DNA of 64,000 nt, taken from positions 159,840-223,839 of the forward strand of contig NZ_JHYC01000001.1 in assembly GCF_000621525.1 (NCBI RefSeq), written 5' to 3'. A program made the position numbers and the translations under genes. Below, one piece after another: positions 29,055 through 38,036 of this stretch. Position 1 is the first letter of the stretch. Each line of letters begins with the position of its first letter. The notes under the pieces are model-generated. The model worked only from the letters and a program-made list of their open reading frames with translations. It did no database searches and was not told the origin of the DNA. This DNA comes from Legionella fairfieldensis ATCC 49588. Its GTDB lineage: Bacteria > Pseudomonadota > Gammaproteobacteria > Legionellales > Legionellaceae.

Positions 29055-29351
29055 ATGAATGTTATTGAAACACAAACATCCACTCAAATTACAAAACAAG
29101 ACCAGGGCCTGCAAGATCTGGTTTATAGTTTAGTAACTCGCTTTCTTGCTGAGAATAAAGGCAAGTCTATTGATGATCTCTATGACATGATTCTTTCTGA
29201 AGTTGAACCACCCCTTTTACAGGCTGTAATGGAAAAAAGACGCGGTAATCAATTGCAAGCAGCTAAAATGCTGGGAATTAGCCGTGGTACAATCAGAAAA
29301 AAATTACAACGTTATTTTGGTACCAAATATTTTCGTTTAACTGATGAGTAA
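29055..29351 (+). CDS. fis: Fis-family nucleoid protein
   Basis: A 98-residue DNA-binding and bending protein. The C-terminal helix-turn-helix is clear in GNQLQAAKMLGISRGTIRKKL (residues ~68-90), as in Fis and NtrC tails. The N-terminal helices (LQDLVYSLVTRFL) fit the Fis dimerisation region. AAGGAAG precedes the ATG. Unlike enterobacteria, it is not downstream of dusB. Legionella encodes several Fis paralogues, which regulate virulence genes; which paralogue this is cannot be told here. Confidence 0.93.
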   Translation: MNVIETQTSTQITKQDQGLQDLVYSLVTRFLAENKGKSIDDLYDMILSEVEPPLLQAVMEKRRGNQLQAAKMLGISRGTIRKKLQRYFGTKYFRLTDE

Positions 29352-29385
29352 ACTTTTCCATAGTTTATAATTAAATACAAACTGC

Positions 29386-29470
29386 CGTCATTGCGAACGA
29401 AGTGAAGCATCCAGTACAGAACTTGAATAAAATACCAAACTGGGTTGCTTCGCTAGCGCTTGTAATGACG
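29386..29470. repeat. 85-bp palindromic repeat
   Basis: Left arm CGTCATTGCGAACGAAGTGA and right arm ending GCTTGTAATGACG are imperfectly complementary over ~29 bases each, with central CCAG/CTGG motifs. This is the architecture of CGTCATTGCGA-type dispersed repeats seen in many bacteria. It lies 34 bases after the fis stop and could serve as its terminator. Confidence 0.7.
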
Positions 29471-29547
29471 CCTGCCACACAACATTGGAAAAATGACTAA
29501 AGTTGAGCCTTCCATGTCTTGTCTATCTCCGGGTTGGTGATTTCTAA

Positions 29548-30594
29548 CTACATCTTAAAATGATCGACAGCCAAATACTCCATAAACCCCTCTTCAGTTG
29601 TTGTTTGTTGTAGAGCATATTGTTTGTAATTATTACGATGAGAGTGAACTGGATGAGTATGGTTATTATTTGAATGAGCCGTGCATTCAGTTGTGTTAAT
29701 TAGCTCAATCTTATTGTTTAATTCTTCTGTAATATTATTTAAATTTTCTTGCAAATTTTTTTCTATCTTAAATTTTTCAGATCGGAGGAATTTTAAAGCA
29801 ATCGTCACAGCGACTATTAACAAAACACAGACAGGAATAATCAATAAAGGCAAAGACAAGAAAGGCATAAAACAAATTGCAACAATAGCCCCTATAAAGA
29901 TTGGAAAAAGGATAGCAGTAAAGATGCCGTTCTGACGTAATTTGTTATTAGCCCGGTGTTTCACGCGCTCTTGCTCTATCACTGCCTCTTTTTGTAACCG
30001 CTTTTTTTTATCCTCTCTCTGAGGAAAGGCCGTAGGGTCAACATAACCTGCAATCTGTTTACGCAACTCACGAGGCAAATTTTTCATGTATTCACTCTGT
30101 GAAGCCAGACGAAAAAGTGCTCTGTCAAAAGGTTTGGAGAGGGTTGCCAGTGCGTTTGTGAGTTCTTCTTTTGAGTGAAACAACGCGGGTGGCAAGACTA
30201 AATGAGTTGTGACAATGTCTTTGCGCCAGTCTATAATATCATTATTTAAATGGGCCAGTTGATAATAGTGTTCTTCGTATATATAATTAAATCCAGTTTC
30301 ATAATTTGTGATAATTTTTCCTGCATTGTTTAATTCTGGCTGAATTGCCGGATAAGATTTTGCTTTTTCATATAAACGATTTGCAATCGTCCCTATAAAT
30401 TTCTCTTTTGGATATTCATCTAATCGTTGGTAAACTTTATGTAGATTGGTTTTAAGAACTGCAGATAATGCAATACTTGCTTCATTAATATCGAAAATTG
30501 ATGCCTCTTTATGTCCGTCAATTTCAGCTATACGATATAGAATTTTAATTGCTGTATCTTCTTCAGAGGTAGATAAAAACTTAAAAAATCTCAT
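29548..30594 (-). CDS. Unrecognised membrane protein, candidate effector
   Basis: A 348-residue protein not assignable to a known family. The N-terminal ~200 residues are soluble and helical. Residues ~228-270 form two adjacent transmembrane helices (TAILFPIFIGAIVAICF and LLIIPVCVLLIVAVTIAL), preceded by a basic helical stretch (KEAVIEQERVKHRANNKL) and followed by a coiled coil (FKIEKNLQENLNNITEELNN). The tail is His/Asn-rich and holds TTTEEGF, near the acidic E-block type signal of Dot/Icm effectors. The TM region and flanks match the C-terminal part of the protein at 39623-40960, implying a paralogous family. A TTGACA...TCTAAT promoter lies upstream. Confidence 0.75.
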   Translation of the reverse strand: MRFFKFLSTSEEDTAIKILYRIAEIDGHKEASIFDINEASIALSAVLKTNLHKVYQRLDEYPKEKFIGTIANRLYEKAKSYPAIQPELNNAGKIITNYETGFNYIYEEHYYQLAHLNNDIIDWRKDIVTTHLVLPPALFHSKEELTNALATLSKPFDRALFRLASQSEYMKNLPRELRKQIAGYVDPTAFPQREDKKKRLQKEAVIEQERVKHRANNKLRQNGIFTAILFPIFIGAIVAICFMPFLSLPLLIIPVCVLLIVAVTIALKFLRSEKFKIEKNLQENLNNITEELNNKIELINTTECTAHSNNNHTHPVHSHRNNYKQYALQQTTTEEGFMEYLAVDHFKM

Positions 30595-30625
30595 TGAGCA
30601 TTGATGTATACAAAATTATCCATCC

Positions 30626-30655
30626 ATTAGACATAAAAAACATACAATTTGTCAA
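30626..30655 (-). promoter_or_regulatory. Predicted sigma-70 promoter
   Basis: On the minus strand TTGACA (30655-30650) is followed after 18 bases by TCTAAT (30631-30626), close to the consensus. It lies about 30 bases before the start of the unrecognised membrane protein gene. Confidence 0.55.
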
Positions 30656-30687
30656 CTATTATAACATTATTAATTAGTAAGCGTCAC

Positions 30688-30814
30688 GGATATGCAAATT
30701 TTCTCTTCCATCCATAAAATTAGCACTGTGTCTGATTTGCAGATAGTTCTCCACTTGCGCGGGCAAGACATTGACGTTATATACTTCTTAATTATATATT
30801 CCGTGAACACTTAC
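30688..30814. repeat. Dispersed repeat, copy 2 (internally deleted)
   Basis: Matches 16870-17040 over nearly its full length, except for a ~44-base internal deletion at the TCCA junction near 30710. Both copies follow AAGCGTC. Confidence 0.85.
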
Positions 30815-30871
30815 CATTATCAGGTATCTTTTTCATCAATCTTTAACTTGAACACAGGTAGTTAGAAAAGC

Positions 30872-30958
30872 TTTGTCCCGGACAAAAAATAACCATTGAC
30901 GCGAATTGCCGACGAAAATCGACAATTCGGTATTTTTTGATTTCTTGTCCGGTACAAA
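30872..30958. repeat. Nested inverted repeat downstream of htpG
   Basis: Outer arms TTTGTCCCGGACAA (30872-30885) and TTGTCCGGTACAAA (30945-30958) pair imperfectly, enclosing inner arms CGAATTG (30902-30908) and CAATTCG (30923-30929). The structure sits ~35 bases after the htpG stop and may terminate that transcript; it also resembles a small palindromic element. Confidence 0.65.
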
Positions 30959-30992
30959 ATAGAAAAAGATGACTTGCAACTCTTCTTCCAAA

Positions 30993-32861
30993 TTAAGCTT
31001 CTAATAATAAATTATTAACTCGATTGACAAAATCAGCAGGATTATCCAATTGACCGCCTTCAGCAAGAACAGCTTGTTCAAAAAGAACAACCACCCATTC
31101 AGCAAAACGATTATCGTCCTGAATTCCGTGTAAGCGTTTTATTAAGGCATGTTCCGGATTAATTTCAAAAACAGGTTTAGAAACAGGCACCTGCTGGCCT
31201 GCGGCCTGTAAAATACGCTGCATTTCCAATCCCATATCCTGCTCATCCGCAATAACACATGCAGGTGAACTTGTCAGGCGATGAGTAAATTGAACTTCCT
31301 TGACTTTATCACCCAACACCTCCTTGATTTGTTTAAGCATTGGCTCCAACGCTTTTTCCTGCTCTTTAACTTCTGGCACATCTTCTATATCCAGATCAAT
31401 TTTTCCCTTGCTGATTGACTGTAATTTTTTACCTTCAAACTCACTGAGATAACCTGCCAGCCACTCATCGATCCGGTCACTTAATAATAAAACTTCAATA
31501 CCTTTTTTCTTGAAGATTTCCAGATGAGGGCTATTTTTAGCGGCATTGTAGCTTGAGGCAGTAATATAATAGATCTTATCCTGCCCTTCTTTCATTCGGG
31601 CAACATAATCAGTCAAAGACACTGTCTGCTTGTCAGACCCGCTCGTAGATGTTGCAAACCGCAGTAATTTAGCAACCGCTTCACGATTTGCATAATCTTC
31701 AACAGGTCCTTCTTTAAGCACCAAACCAAATTCATCCCAAAAACGCTGATAGGTTTCAGGTTCCTGATTACTTAGTTTTTCAAGTATTCCTAAAACGCGT
31801 TTGGTACAAGCCGTTTTTATCGCCTCTACCTGTTTATTATCCTGTAGAATTTCACGAGAAATATTTAATGGTAAATCACTTGCATCAACGATACCTTTTA
31901 CAAAGCGCAGATAACGTGGCAGAAACTGCACGGCATCGTCCATAATAAATACACGCTTGACATACAATTTTAATCCGTGTTTCGATTCCTGCTGCCATAA
32001 ATCAAAAGGAGCATGAGCAGGAATATAAAGCAAGCTGATATAATCCTGTTTACCTTCAACGTGATTATGGGACCAGGTTAAAGGATCCTGATAATCATGA
32101 GAAATGTGCTTATACAGTTCTTTATATTCCTCATCACTTATTTCAGATTTTTGCAAAGTCCACAATGCGGTCGCTTTGTTGACTGTTTCAAACTCATTAG
32201 CTTCCTTGCCTTCTTCAACCGCTTTTTTCATTACTATTGCCCAACAAATATGATCAGAGTATTTGCTGATGATCTGACGTATTCGCCAATCGCTTAAGAA
32301 TTCTTCGTCATCCTTTTTTAAATGTAAAATAATTTCTGTGCCTCTATCCGCTTTCTTTTCCTGAGCAATAGTAAATTCACCATCACCCGTTGATTCCCAC
32401 ACAATACCATCATCTGCACTTAAACCTGCACGTCGGCTCTTTAATGTTACTTTGTCTGCCACAATGAAAGCAGAGTAAAATCCTACTCCAAACTGACCAA
32501 TCAAGTGCGAATCTTTCGCCTTCTCGCCGGTCAGATGACTAAGAAATTCTTTAGTCCCTGATTTGGCAATAGTACCCAGATTTTCAACTGCCTCATCCCA
32601 GTTTAAACCAATCCCATTGTCTTTAATCGTGAGTGTTTTCAGTTTTTCGTTATGTTCAATCGTAATCCGAAGATCGGAGTCATTTTCGTATAAAGAAGCA
32701 TCGGCAAGCGCTAAAAAACGAAGTTTGTCCAAAGCGTCAGACGCGTTGGAAATCAACTCACGTAAAAATATCTCTTTATTTGAATAAAGCGAATGCACGA
32801 CAAGATGTAACATTTGCTTCACTTCAGTTTGAAATCCCATGGTTTGTTGCTTTGCCACCAT
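30993..32861 (-). CDS. htpG: Chaperone HtpG (Hsp90)
   Basis: The bacterial Hsp90, an ATP-driven dimeric chaperone. The 622-residue length is typical. GHKL ATPase motifs are present in [24 protein letters not shown], and [11 protein letters not shown]. The middle-domain arginine region lies around [20 protein letters not shown] before the first ATG supports the 32861 start. It is followed by a nested palindrome and is transcribed divergently from an unrecognised membrane protein gene. No heat-shock promoter was identified with confidence. Confidence 0.97.
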   Translation of the reverse strand: MVAKQQTMGFQTEVKQMLHLVVHSLYSNKEIFLRELISNASDALDKLRFLALADASLYENDSDLRITIEHNEKLKTLTIKDNGIGLNWDEAVENLGTIAKSGTKEFLSHLTGEKAKDSHLIGQFGVGFYSAFIVADKVTLKSRRAGLSADDGIVWESTGDGEFTIAQEKKADRGTEIILHLKKDDEEFLSDWRIRQIISKYSDHICWAIVMKKAVEEGKEANEFETVNKATALWTLQKSEISDEEYKELYKHISHDYQDPLTWSHNHVEGKQDYISLLYIPAHAPFDLWQQESKHGLKLYVKRVFIMDDAVQFLPRYLRFVKGIVDASDLPLNISREILQDNKQVEAIKTACTKRVLGILEKLSNQEPETYQRFWDEFGLVLKEGPVEDYANREAVAKLLRFATSTSGSDKQTVSLTDYVARMKEGQDKIYYITASSYNAAKNSPHLEIFKKKGIEVLLLSDRIDEWLAGYLSEFEGKKLQSISKGKIDLDIEDVPEVKEQEKALEPMLKQIKEVLGDKVKEVQFTHRLTSSPACVIADEQDMGLEMQRILQAAGQQVPVSKPVFEINPEHALIKRLHGIQDDNRFAEWVVVLFEQAVLAEGGQLDNPADFVNRVNNLLLEA

Positions 32862-32939
32862 TTAACTCTCTCCCACTAATAAAATCACTTATACCTTCTC
32901 GTATATAGGGATCTAATAATAAAATTCAAGAGATAAATT

Positions 32940-32966
32940 GTATTATTAATTAAAAATTAATAATAC
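32940..32966. promoter_or_regulatory. 27-bp perfect palindrome, possible operator
   Basis: GTATTATTAATT, a 3-base centre AAA, then AATTAATAATAC: 12-bp perfect arms. It lies between divergent htpG and the next gene, ~30 bases before that gene's ATG. It could be a regulator-binding site. Confidence 0.45.
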
Positions 32967-32994
32967 AAAAATTATACAAGGTAGAGTTAAAAAA

Positions 32995-33834
32995 ATGCTT
33001 TATGATCAAAAATTTAAACAACAAATTGATGAAGAATTTTCAATTATAAAAGAAAATGTCAGGAATTCTGCCATCCAACAAATCAAGAAAAAATTTAAAG
33101 AAGGAGAATTCCAGCCAATACTTCAGCCAACCATGGAGTTTTTGAATCATAAACTATCATTAACTGTAAGTATTTTAGATGAATATCAAGCGTTTTTAAA
33201 AAAGAGCAACTTACTGGAACGCGATCTTGCCTTAAAAATAGCAAAAAAATTATCAGAGGCTATCCGTATTATGTCAGATGAAAAGGCTAGTTCTGAACAG
33301 ATAAAACACGCCGTTCTTGCATTCGAGCAACAGACAAAGTCACCTACAAAATTAGCGATATATAATTCGCTACTAACTTTATTACTTTTTATTGCCAGCC
33401 TGATAATAGTAGTCATAACAGCATTTTTCCTGCCTTTTTCTGCTCTACCATGGGTAGTCGGGTTACCACCGGGGCTCTTATTATTACGTACAATGATAGA
33501 TTGTATCGACACGTGCTGCCAACGAAAAGAAGGTCATAATAAAATTATTTTACACATGAAAACCGCAAGAAAAGATGAACCTTCACGGAAAAATAACTAC
33601 ATCCTGAATCATAAACCAAGTAAAGCAAGTACTGTTAAAAGACGTTCTTTATCTTCAATTGATATAAATAACACATCCCCAACAACACACTCCCAACAAG
33701 ATCTGGTAGAAGAAAATTTATTGCAACATACCTCTCCATTAAAGAACGCAAAATCATACTTGCTTTTTCTAAATTCAAAACCTGTCATCCCCGCGAAAAG
33801 CGAGGATCTTCTCTTAAGCAAAGTGATGAGGTAA
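32995..33834 (+). CDS. Unrecognised membrane protein with repeat-encoded tail
   Basis: A 279-residue protein not recognised. The N-terminal ~120 residues are helical and charged. Two hydrophobic helices lie at ~125-175 (LLTLLLFIASLIIVVITAFF and WVVGLPPGLLLLR). The C-terminal ~100 residues are hydrophilic and disordered-looking, rich in Ser/Asn. Its layout (soluble helices, two-TM hairpin, tail) resembles the proteins at 29548 and 39623, although direct similarity is weak. The last 16 residues are encoded by a dispersed palindromic repeat (33784-33870), so the native C-terminus has probably been replaced. AAGGTAGAG precedes the ATG. Confidence 0.72.
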   Translation: MLYDQKFKQQIDEEFSIIKENVRNSAIQQIKKKFKEGEFQPILQPTMEFLNHKLSLTVSILDEYQAFLKKSNLLERDLALKIAKKLSEAIRIMSDEKASSEQIKHAVLAFEQQTKSPTKLAIYNSLLTLLLFIASLIIVVITAFFLPFSALPWVVGLPPGLLLLRTMIDCIDTCCQRKEGHNKIILHMKTARKDEPSRKNNYILNHKPSKASTVKRRSLSSIDINNTSPTTHSQQDLVEENLLQHTSPLKNAKSYLLFLNSKPVIPAKSEDLLLSKVMR

Positions 33835-33870
33835 GTTGAGAATAGATTCCCGTTTTCACGGGAATGACTC
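33784..33870. repeat. Dispersed palindromic repeat, copy A (in a coding 3' end)
   Basis: An ~87-bp element opening with GTCATCCCCGCGAAAAGCGA and closing with TTCCCGTTTTCACGGGAATGAC, complementary ends of the GTCATTCCCG type. Bases 33803-33870 recur at 56745-56812 with one mismatch over 68 bases. It overlaps the end of the preceding coding sequence. Confidence 0.9.
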
Positions 33871-33929
33871 CATTTGTGCCGATGGCATGTATTATTTTAA
33901 TTTAAAATGATCTGATATTGCCCTGCCCA

Positions 33930-35339
33930 TTAAAGACTATAATACAGTTCAAACTCATACGGATGTGGAAGCGCTCGAAGCTGCGCGATTTCAGTTTCTT
34001 TCAGCTCGATATAGCTTCGCATAAAATTGGGAGTAAACACATTCCCTTGTAATAAAAATTCGTGATCGTCTTTTAAATGTTGCAATGCCTCTTCCAAAGA
34101 AGAACAAACTGTCGGTACATCAATTAACTCCTCAGGCGGCAAATCATATAAATCCTTATCAATGGGTTCACCGGGATGGATTTTCTTTTGAATACCGTCC
34201 AATCCCGCCATCATCATCGCAGAAAAAGCCAGATATGGATTTGCCATCGGATCAGGAAAACGGACTTCGATACGGCGTCCCTTGGGATTGTAGACATGAG
34301 GGATACGAATAGCAGCCGAACGGTTACGAGCTGAATAGGCCAAAAGCACAGGGGCTTCAAAACCAGGAATCAGGCGTTTATAACTATTCGTTGCGGGGTT
34401 AGTAAACGCATTCAAGGTACGAGCATGTTTAACAATTCCACCAATGTAGTAAAGTGCCGTTTCTGATAAACCCGCGTATTGATCACCCGTAAAGAGATTC
34501 ACTCCATCTTTCATTAAAGACTGATGACAATGCATTCCATTGCCATTGTCCCCCACTAGAGGTTTAGGCATAAAAGTCGCTGTTTTACCATAATTATGGG
34601 CGACATTGTGAACCACATATTTCAGAATCTGGAGTTCATCTGCCTTATGCACCAAACTATTAAAACGGGTAGCTACTTCACATTGGTTTGCTGTAGCAAC
34701 TTCATGATGATGCGCCTCAATGACAATACCTAATGATTCCAAAGTTAAACACATTGTGGAGCGTATATCCTGAGATGAATCAACAGGCGGTACAGGAAAA
34801 TAACCGCTTTTAATACTGGGGCGATGACCAATATTCCCTCCTTCAATGACCTTACCTGAATTCCAGTGTCCTTCTTCAGAATCCAATTTGTAAAAGGAAC
34901 CGCTCATACCTGTTTCTGAACGAACATCATCAAAAATAAAAAACTCAGGCTCAGGCCCGAACATGGCTTCATCCGCAATACCGGTGGATTTCAGATAAGC
35001 CTCGGCTCGCTGAGCAATAGAGCGGGGATCACGCTCATACCCTAACATCGTTTGTGGATCCACCACATTACAACGTACAATGAGAGTATTATCCTGATAA
35101 AAAGGATCAGGAAGTATTCGGCTCAGGTCAGGAACGAGAGCCAGATCAGATTGATGAATTTTCTGCCATCCTTTAATGGACGAACCATCAATCATTTTAC
35201 CATTTTCAATAAAATCATCATCAATGGCGGAGACAGGAATAGTAATATGTTGTTCTTTACCGCGTGTGTCCGTAAAACGCAAGTCAATAAACTTGGCATC
35301 ATGTTCTTTTATTGATGAAATCAAATCACTTTTACTCAT
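33930..35339 (-). CDS. glnA: Glutamine synthetase type I
   Basis: ATP-dependent synthesis of glutamine from glutamate and ammonia, the main nitrogen-assimilation step. ATG at 35339 gives 469 residues, the usual length of the dodecameric GSI enzyme, with GGAG 6 bases upstream. Visible motifs: [37 protein letters not shown] and RSAAIRIP. The tyrosine in [10 protein letters not shown] matches the adenylylation site (Tyr397 in E. coli), so GlnE control is likely. It is divergent from lspF, with an inverted repeat in the shared upstream region. No ntrBC genes follow. Confidence 0.97.
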   Translation of the reverse strand: MSKSDLISSIKEHDAKFIDLRFTDTRGKEQHITIPVSAIDDDFIENGKMIDGSSIKGWQKIHQSDLALVPDLSRILPDPFYQDNTLIVRCNVVDPQTMLGYERDPRSIAQRAEAYLKSTGIADEAMFGPEPEFFIFDDVRSETGMSGSFYKLDSEEGHWNSGKVIEGGNIGHRPSIKSGYFPVPPVDSSQDIRSTMCLTLESLGIVIEAHHHEVATANQCEVATRFNSLVHKADELQILKYVVHNVAHNYGKTATFMPKPLVGDNGNGMHCHQSLMKDGVNLFTGDQYAGLSETALYYIGGIVKHARTLNAFTNPATNSYKRLIPGFEAPVLLAYSARNRSAAIRIPHVYNPKGRRIEVRFPDPMANPYLAFSAMMMAGLDGIQKKIHPGEPIDKDLYDLPPEELIDVPTVCSSLEEALQHLKDDHEFLLQGNVFTPNFMRSYIELKETEIAQLRALPHPYEFELYYSL

Positions 35340-35409
35340 TATCATCTCCAAGATTGATTACAGACAGTCTACCCTAAGTGACTTATTAAAACCAATAGAT
35401 TAAACTGGA

Positions 35410-35460
35410 GTCTGTTGATATTTTTACTATTTTGGCTCAAGTCAGCAAACCTCAACAGAC
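35410..35460. promoter_or_regulatory. Inverted repeat between glnA and lspF
   Basis: GTCTGTTGA (35410-35418) and TCAACAGAC (35452-35460) are perfect 9-bp inverted arms 33 bases apart in the 154-base divergent promoter region. It could be a paired operator or a hairpin; the protein that would bind is unknown. Confidence 0.4.
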
Positions 35461-35493
35461 CCTGACTTGGAGTAAACTTCAGGTTAAATAATT

Positions 35494-36687
35494 ATGAGCG
35501 CCTATCATTATCAAGCGCTAACCAAATCAGGCTCTTCAACCAAAGGAGTTATAGAGGCTGACTCTGAACGCCAGGCGCGTCAATTATTGCGCGAGCAAGG
35601 TTTGATACCTACGCAAATTCGTACGTTTGCAAAACAACAATTACGCAATAAAGATAAATTATCAGCGCAGGATTTAGCCTTGCTAACCCGTCAACTGGCT
35701 ACTTTACTGGCAGCTGGCATCCCTGTGGAGGAATCTTTACGCGGTGTCAGCGAACAAACAGAAAAAAACAAAGTGCGCAGCCTGATTATTGGCGTACGCT
35801 CTAAAGTGCTTGAAGGCTATGCTCTGGCCCAGGCGATGGGTGAGTTTCCCAATGCGTTTCCCGAATTATATCGGGCGACAGTGGGTGCTGGCGAACAGAC
35901 AGGGCGTCTGGATATAGTTCTGGAAAAATTGGCCGATTATACCGAAAATCAGCAAAAGACTCGGCAAAAAATTCAACAGGCTCTTATTTATCCCACTTTA
36001 ATGATTATTGTTTCAACAACAATTATCAGTTTTCTACTCGCTTTTGTAGTTCCCAAAATTATTGAAGTGTTTAGCAACAGTGGTCAAACACTGCCAGTCA
36101 TGACAACGCTGTTAATTAACCTCAGTGAGTTTATTAAGACCTATGGCTTACTGGTTCTTTTGGCGATTATTGTTTTTACTGCTGTTTTTAGAAAAAGCCT
36201 TGCCAACATGAAAATTCGTACTGCATGGCACAATATTTTATTAAGCCTTCCTGTCAGCGCTTATCTGGTTCGTTCAGTCAATGTAGCCCGTTATATTCAT
36301 ACCTTTGGTATATTATTCGCAGCAGGAGTGAGTGTTCTGGAAACCATGCGCGTATCAGCAAGTCTGGTAAATAACATCGTTATATGTGATGCGTTTGACA
36401 AAGCAGCTATTCGCGTGCGCGAAGGCAGCGCAATCAGTCAGGCATTAAAAAATACGGGTTATATCAGTCCCATGGCAATCCATTTAATTGCCAGCGGTGA
36501 AAAAAGTGGCCAGTTATCCCTTATGATGGAACGGGCGGCATCTCATTTGGATAATGAAGTCAAACGATTGATTGATACTGCTTTAACACTTCTCGAACCA
36601 ATGGTTATTTTAGTAATGGGTGCAGTCGTTTTGTTTATTGTGTTAGCAACCCTGCTTCCGGTCTTCTCCATGGAGCAATTGGTGTAG
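35494..36687 (+). CDS. lspF: Type II secretion inner-membrane protein LspF (GspF)
   Basis: Polytopic inner-membrane platform protein of the type II secretion system. The 397-residue length is typical. It carries two GspF/T2SSF domains (~70-190 and ~270-395), each with the conserved LARQL/ALYRA-like and AGEQTGRLD or SGEKSGQL motifs, and three transmembrane helices, the last at the C-terminus (MVILVMGAVVLFIVLATLLP). It is the first gene of lspFGHIJK. Confidence 0.96.
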   Translation: MSAYHYQALTKSGSSTKGVIEADSERQARQLLREQGLIPTQIRTFAKQQLRNKDKLSAQDLALLTRQLATLLAAGIPVEESLRGVSEQTEKNKVRSLIIGVRSKVLEGYALAQAMGEFPNAFPELYRATVGAGEQTGRLDIVLEKLADYTENQQKTRQKIQQALIYPTLMIIVSTTIISFLLAFVVPKIIEVFSNSGQTLPVMTTLLINLSEFIKTYGLLVLLAIIVFTAVFRKSLANMKIRTAWHNILLSLPVSAYLVRSVNVARYIHTFGILFAAGVSVLETMRVSASLVNNIVICDAFDKAAIRVREGSAISQALKNTGYISPMAIHLIASGEKSGQLSLMMERAASHLDNEVKRLIDTALTLLEPMVILVMGAVVLFIVLATLLPVFSMEQLV

Positions 36688-36768
36688 AACAAACCCGGGC
36701 GTATTTCCATATCAAGAAGTGCTACCTTGTAGTAGAATCTGTTTCTGTATTTTCTTACAGGAGATTTA

Positions 36769-37188
36769 ATGAATAAACAAAGTGGTTTTTCTTTAATTGA
36801 AATCATGGTAGTCGTTGTCATTTTAGGTATTCTTGCCTCTATTGTAGTACCTAAAATTATCAGCCGCCCCGATGAAGCTCGTGTGGTCAAGGCAAAACAG
36901 GATGTCCTCGCCATTCAAAATGCTCTGGATCTCTATAAATTAGACAATGGTTTTTACCCTGCCAGCGATCAGGGTTTAATCGCTTTAGTTGAAAAACCAA
37001 CCACAAATCCCATACCAGGAGATTGGAAACAATACCTGAAATCGTTGCCTAAAGACCCATGGGGGCGAGATTATTTATATTTGAATCCCGGACAGCATGG
37101 TGAAGTGGATGTGTATACGTTAGGTGCTTCCGGTGAGCCAGGAGGAACCGGCATCAATGCAGAAATAGGCAATTGGGATGCACGCTGA
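36769..37188 (+). CDS. lspG: Major pseudopilin LspG (GspG)
   Basis: Main subunit of the type II secretion pseudopilus. The prepilin cleavage and methylation site is QSGFSLIEIMVVVVILGILA, with Glu at +5. The globular part contains the calcium-binding region typical of GspG (YPASDQGL... DPWGRDYLYLNPG... GADGEPGG-like GASGEPGGTG). 139 residues. AGGAG precedes the ATG. A short 81-base gap separates it from lspF; it overlaps lspH by 11 bases. Confidence 0.96.
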   Translation: MNKQSGFSLIEIMVVVVILGILASIVVPKIISRPDEARVVKAKQDVLAIQNALDLYKLDNGFYPASDQGLIALVEKPTTNPIPGDWKQYLKSLPKDPWGRDYLYLNPGQHGEVDVYTLGASGEPGGTGINAEIGNWDAR

Positions 37189-37654
37189 GCGTGGATTTAC
37201 CTTGATTGAGATTTTGGTGGTGATTGTTATTATTTCCACCACCATTAGTTTTGCTCTTCTTGCTTTTGGCGATTTTGGTACTGGCCGCAAGGCCATTGTA
37301 GCGGCCGAAGAATTCTCTTCTTATTTAAAACTTGTCCAGCACCGCGCTTTATTGGAGGCAAATGCATTGGGTCTTGTTGTCAGTAAAGATCATTACGAAA
37401 CTTATCGTCTTATCGATAACACTTGGCAAGCCATGCCTGTAAAAAGCCTTTTTCATAGGCGAAACTTACCTGCCTCCATTATTTGTACGCTCCATGTACA
37501 TACTAAAAATCGACGGGGAAAGCCGGACATTGTTATCAATACTGCCGGTGATATGACAGAATTTACAATGGATTTTGGTACACTCAATCAACCAACTATA
37601 GTTACTCTACTAGGCAAACAGAATGGTCAACTCATCCTCCAATCTCAAAAATAG
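37178..37654 (+). CDS. lspH: Minor pseudopilin LspH (GspH)
   Basis: 158-residue minor pseudopilin with the prepilin motif ERGFTLIEILVVIVII. The globular domain is poorly conserved, as is usual for GspH. Its start overlaps lspG by 11 bases and its end overlaps lspI by 32 bases, so translation is coupled. Confidence 0.92.
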   Translation: MHAERGFTLIEILVVIVIISTTISFALLAFGDFGTGRKAIVAAEEFSSYLKLVQHRALLEANALGLVVSKDHYETYRLIDNTWQAMPVKSLFHRRNLPASIICTLHVHTKNRRGKPDIVINTAGDMTEFTMDFGTLNQPTIVTLLGKQNGQLILQSQK

Positions 37655-38036
37655 AGGGAAATATCTACCCGGGAAAAAATATTCAGGCTTTACTCTAGTC
37701 GAAGTGCTGCTGGCTCTATCTGTGATTGCGATAGCATTAACCGCTTTATTAAAAGCAACCGCTCAAAATGTTTCTAATACTCAACGTATAAAAGAAAAAA
37801 CAGTCAGTCACTGGATTGCCCTGCAAGGTGTAACCATGATCCAGCTTGGACTGGTCCAGGTGCCTCCTAATCAGACCATTACGAAAGTTACATCAATGCT
37901 TGGACAACGCTGGTACTGGCGTGCCAGTAGTAGTCAGACACCGATAAAATTCATGCAACAAATCACCATTACAGTCAGTAAGAATCAGGCAGGACCTTTT
38001 ACTGACCCTTTGATTGCCTTTTGGTATCCCGCATGA
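37623..38036 (+). CDS. lspI: Minor pseudopilin LspI (GspI)
   Basis: 137-residue minor pseudopilin, part of the I-J-K tip complex. The prepilin site is YSGFTLVEVLLALSVIAIALT, preceded by an unusually long leader of ~20 residues rich in Asn, Lys and Gly. The start within lspH could alternatively be a later codon, but no other ATG lies before the cleavage site. The tail includes QRWYWRA and the usual GspI beta region. Confidence 0.92.
   Translation: MVNSSSNLKNRGKYLPGKKYSGFTLVEVLLALSVIAIALTALLKATAQNVSNTQRIKEKTVSHWIALQGVTMIQLGLVQVPPNQTITKVTSMLGQRWYWRASSSQTPIKFMQQITITVSKNQAGPFTDPLIAFWYPA

Larger units (their letters stand above)
30595..30992. other. Intergenic region with promoter, dispersed repeat and long hairpin
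   Basis: 398 bases between the membrane protein gene and htpG. From left to right it holds the upstream promoter, copy 2 of the dispersed repeat, and a nested palindrome at 30872-30958. No gene is visible. Confidence 0.6.
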
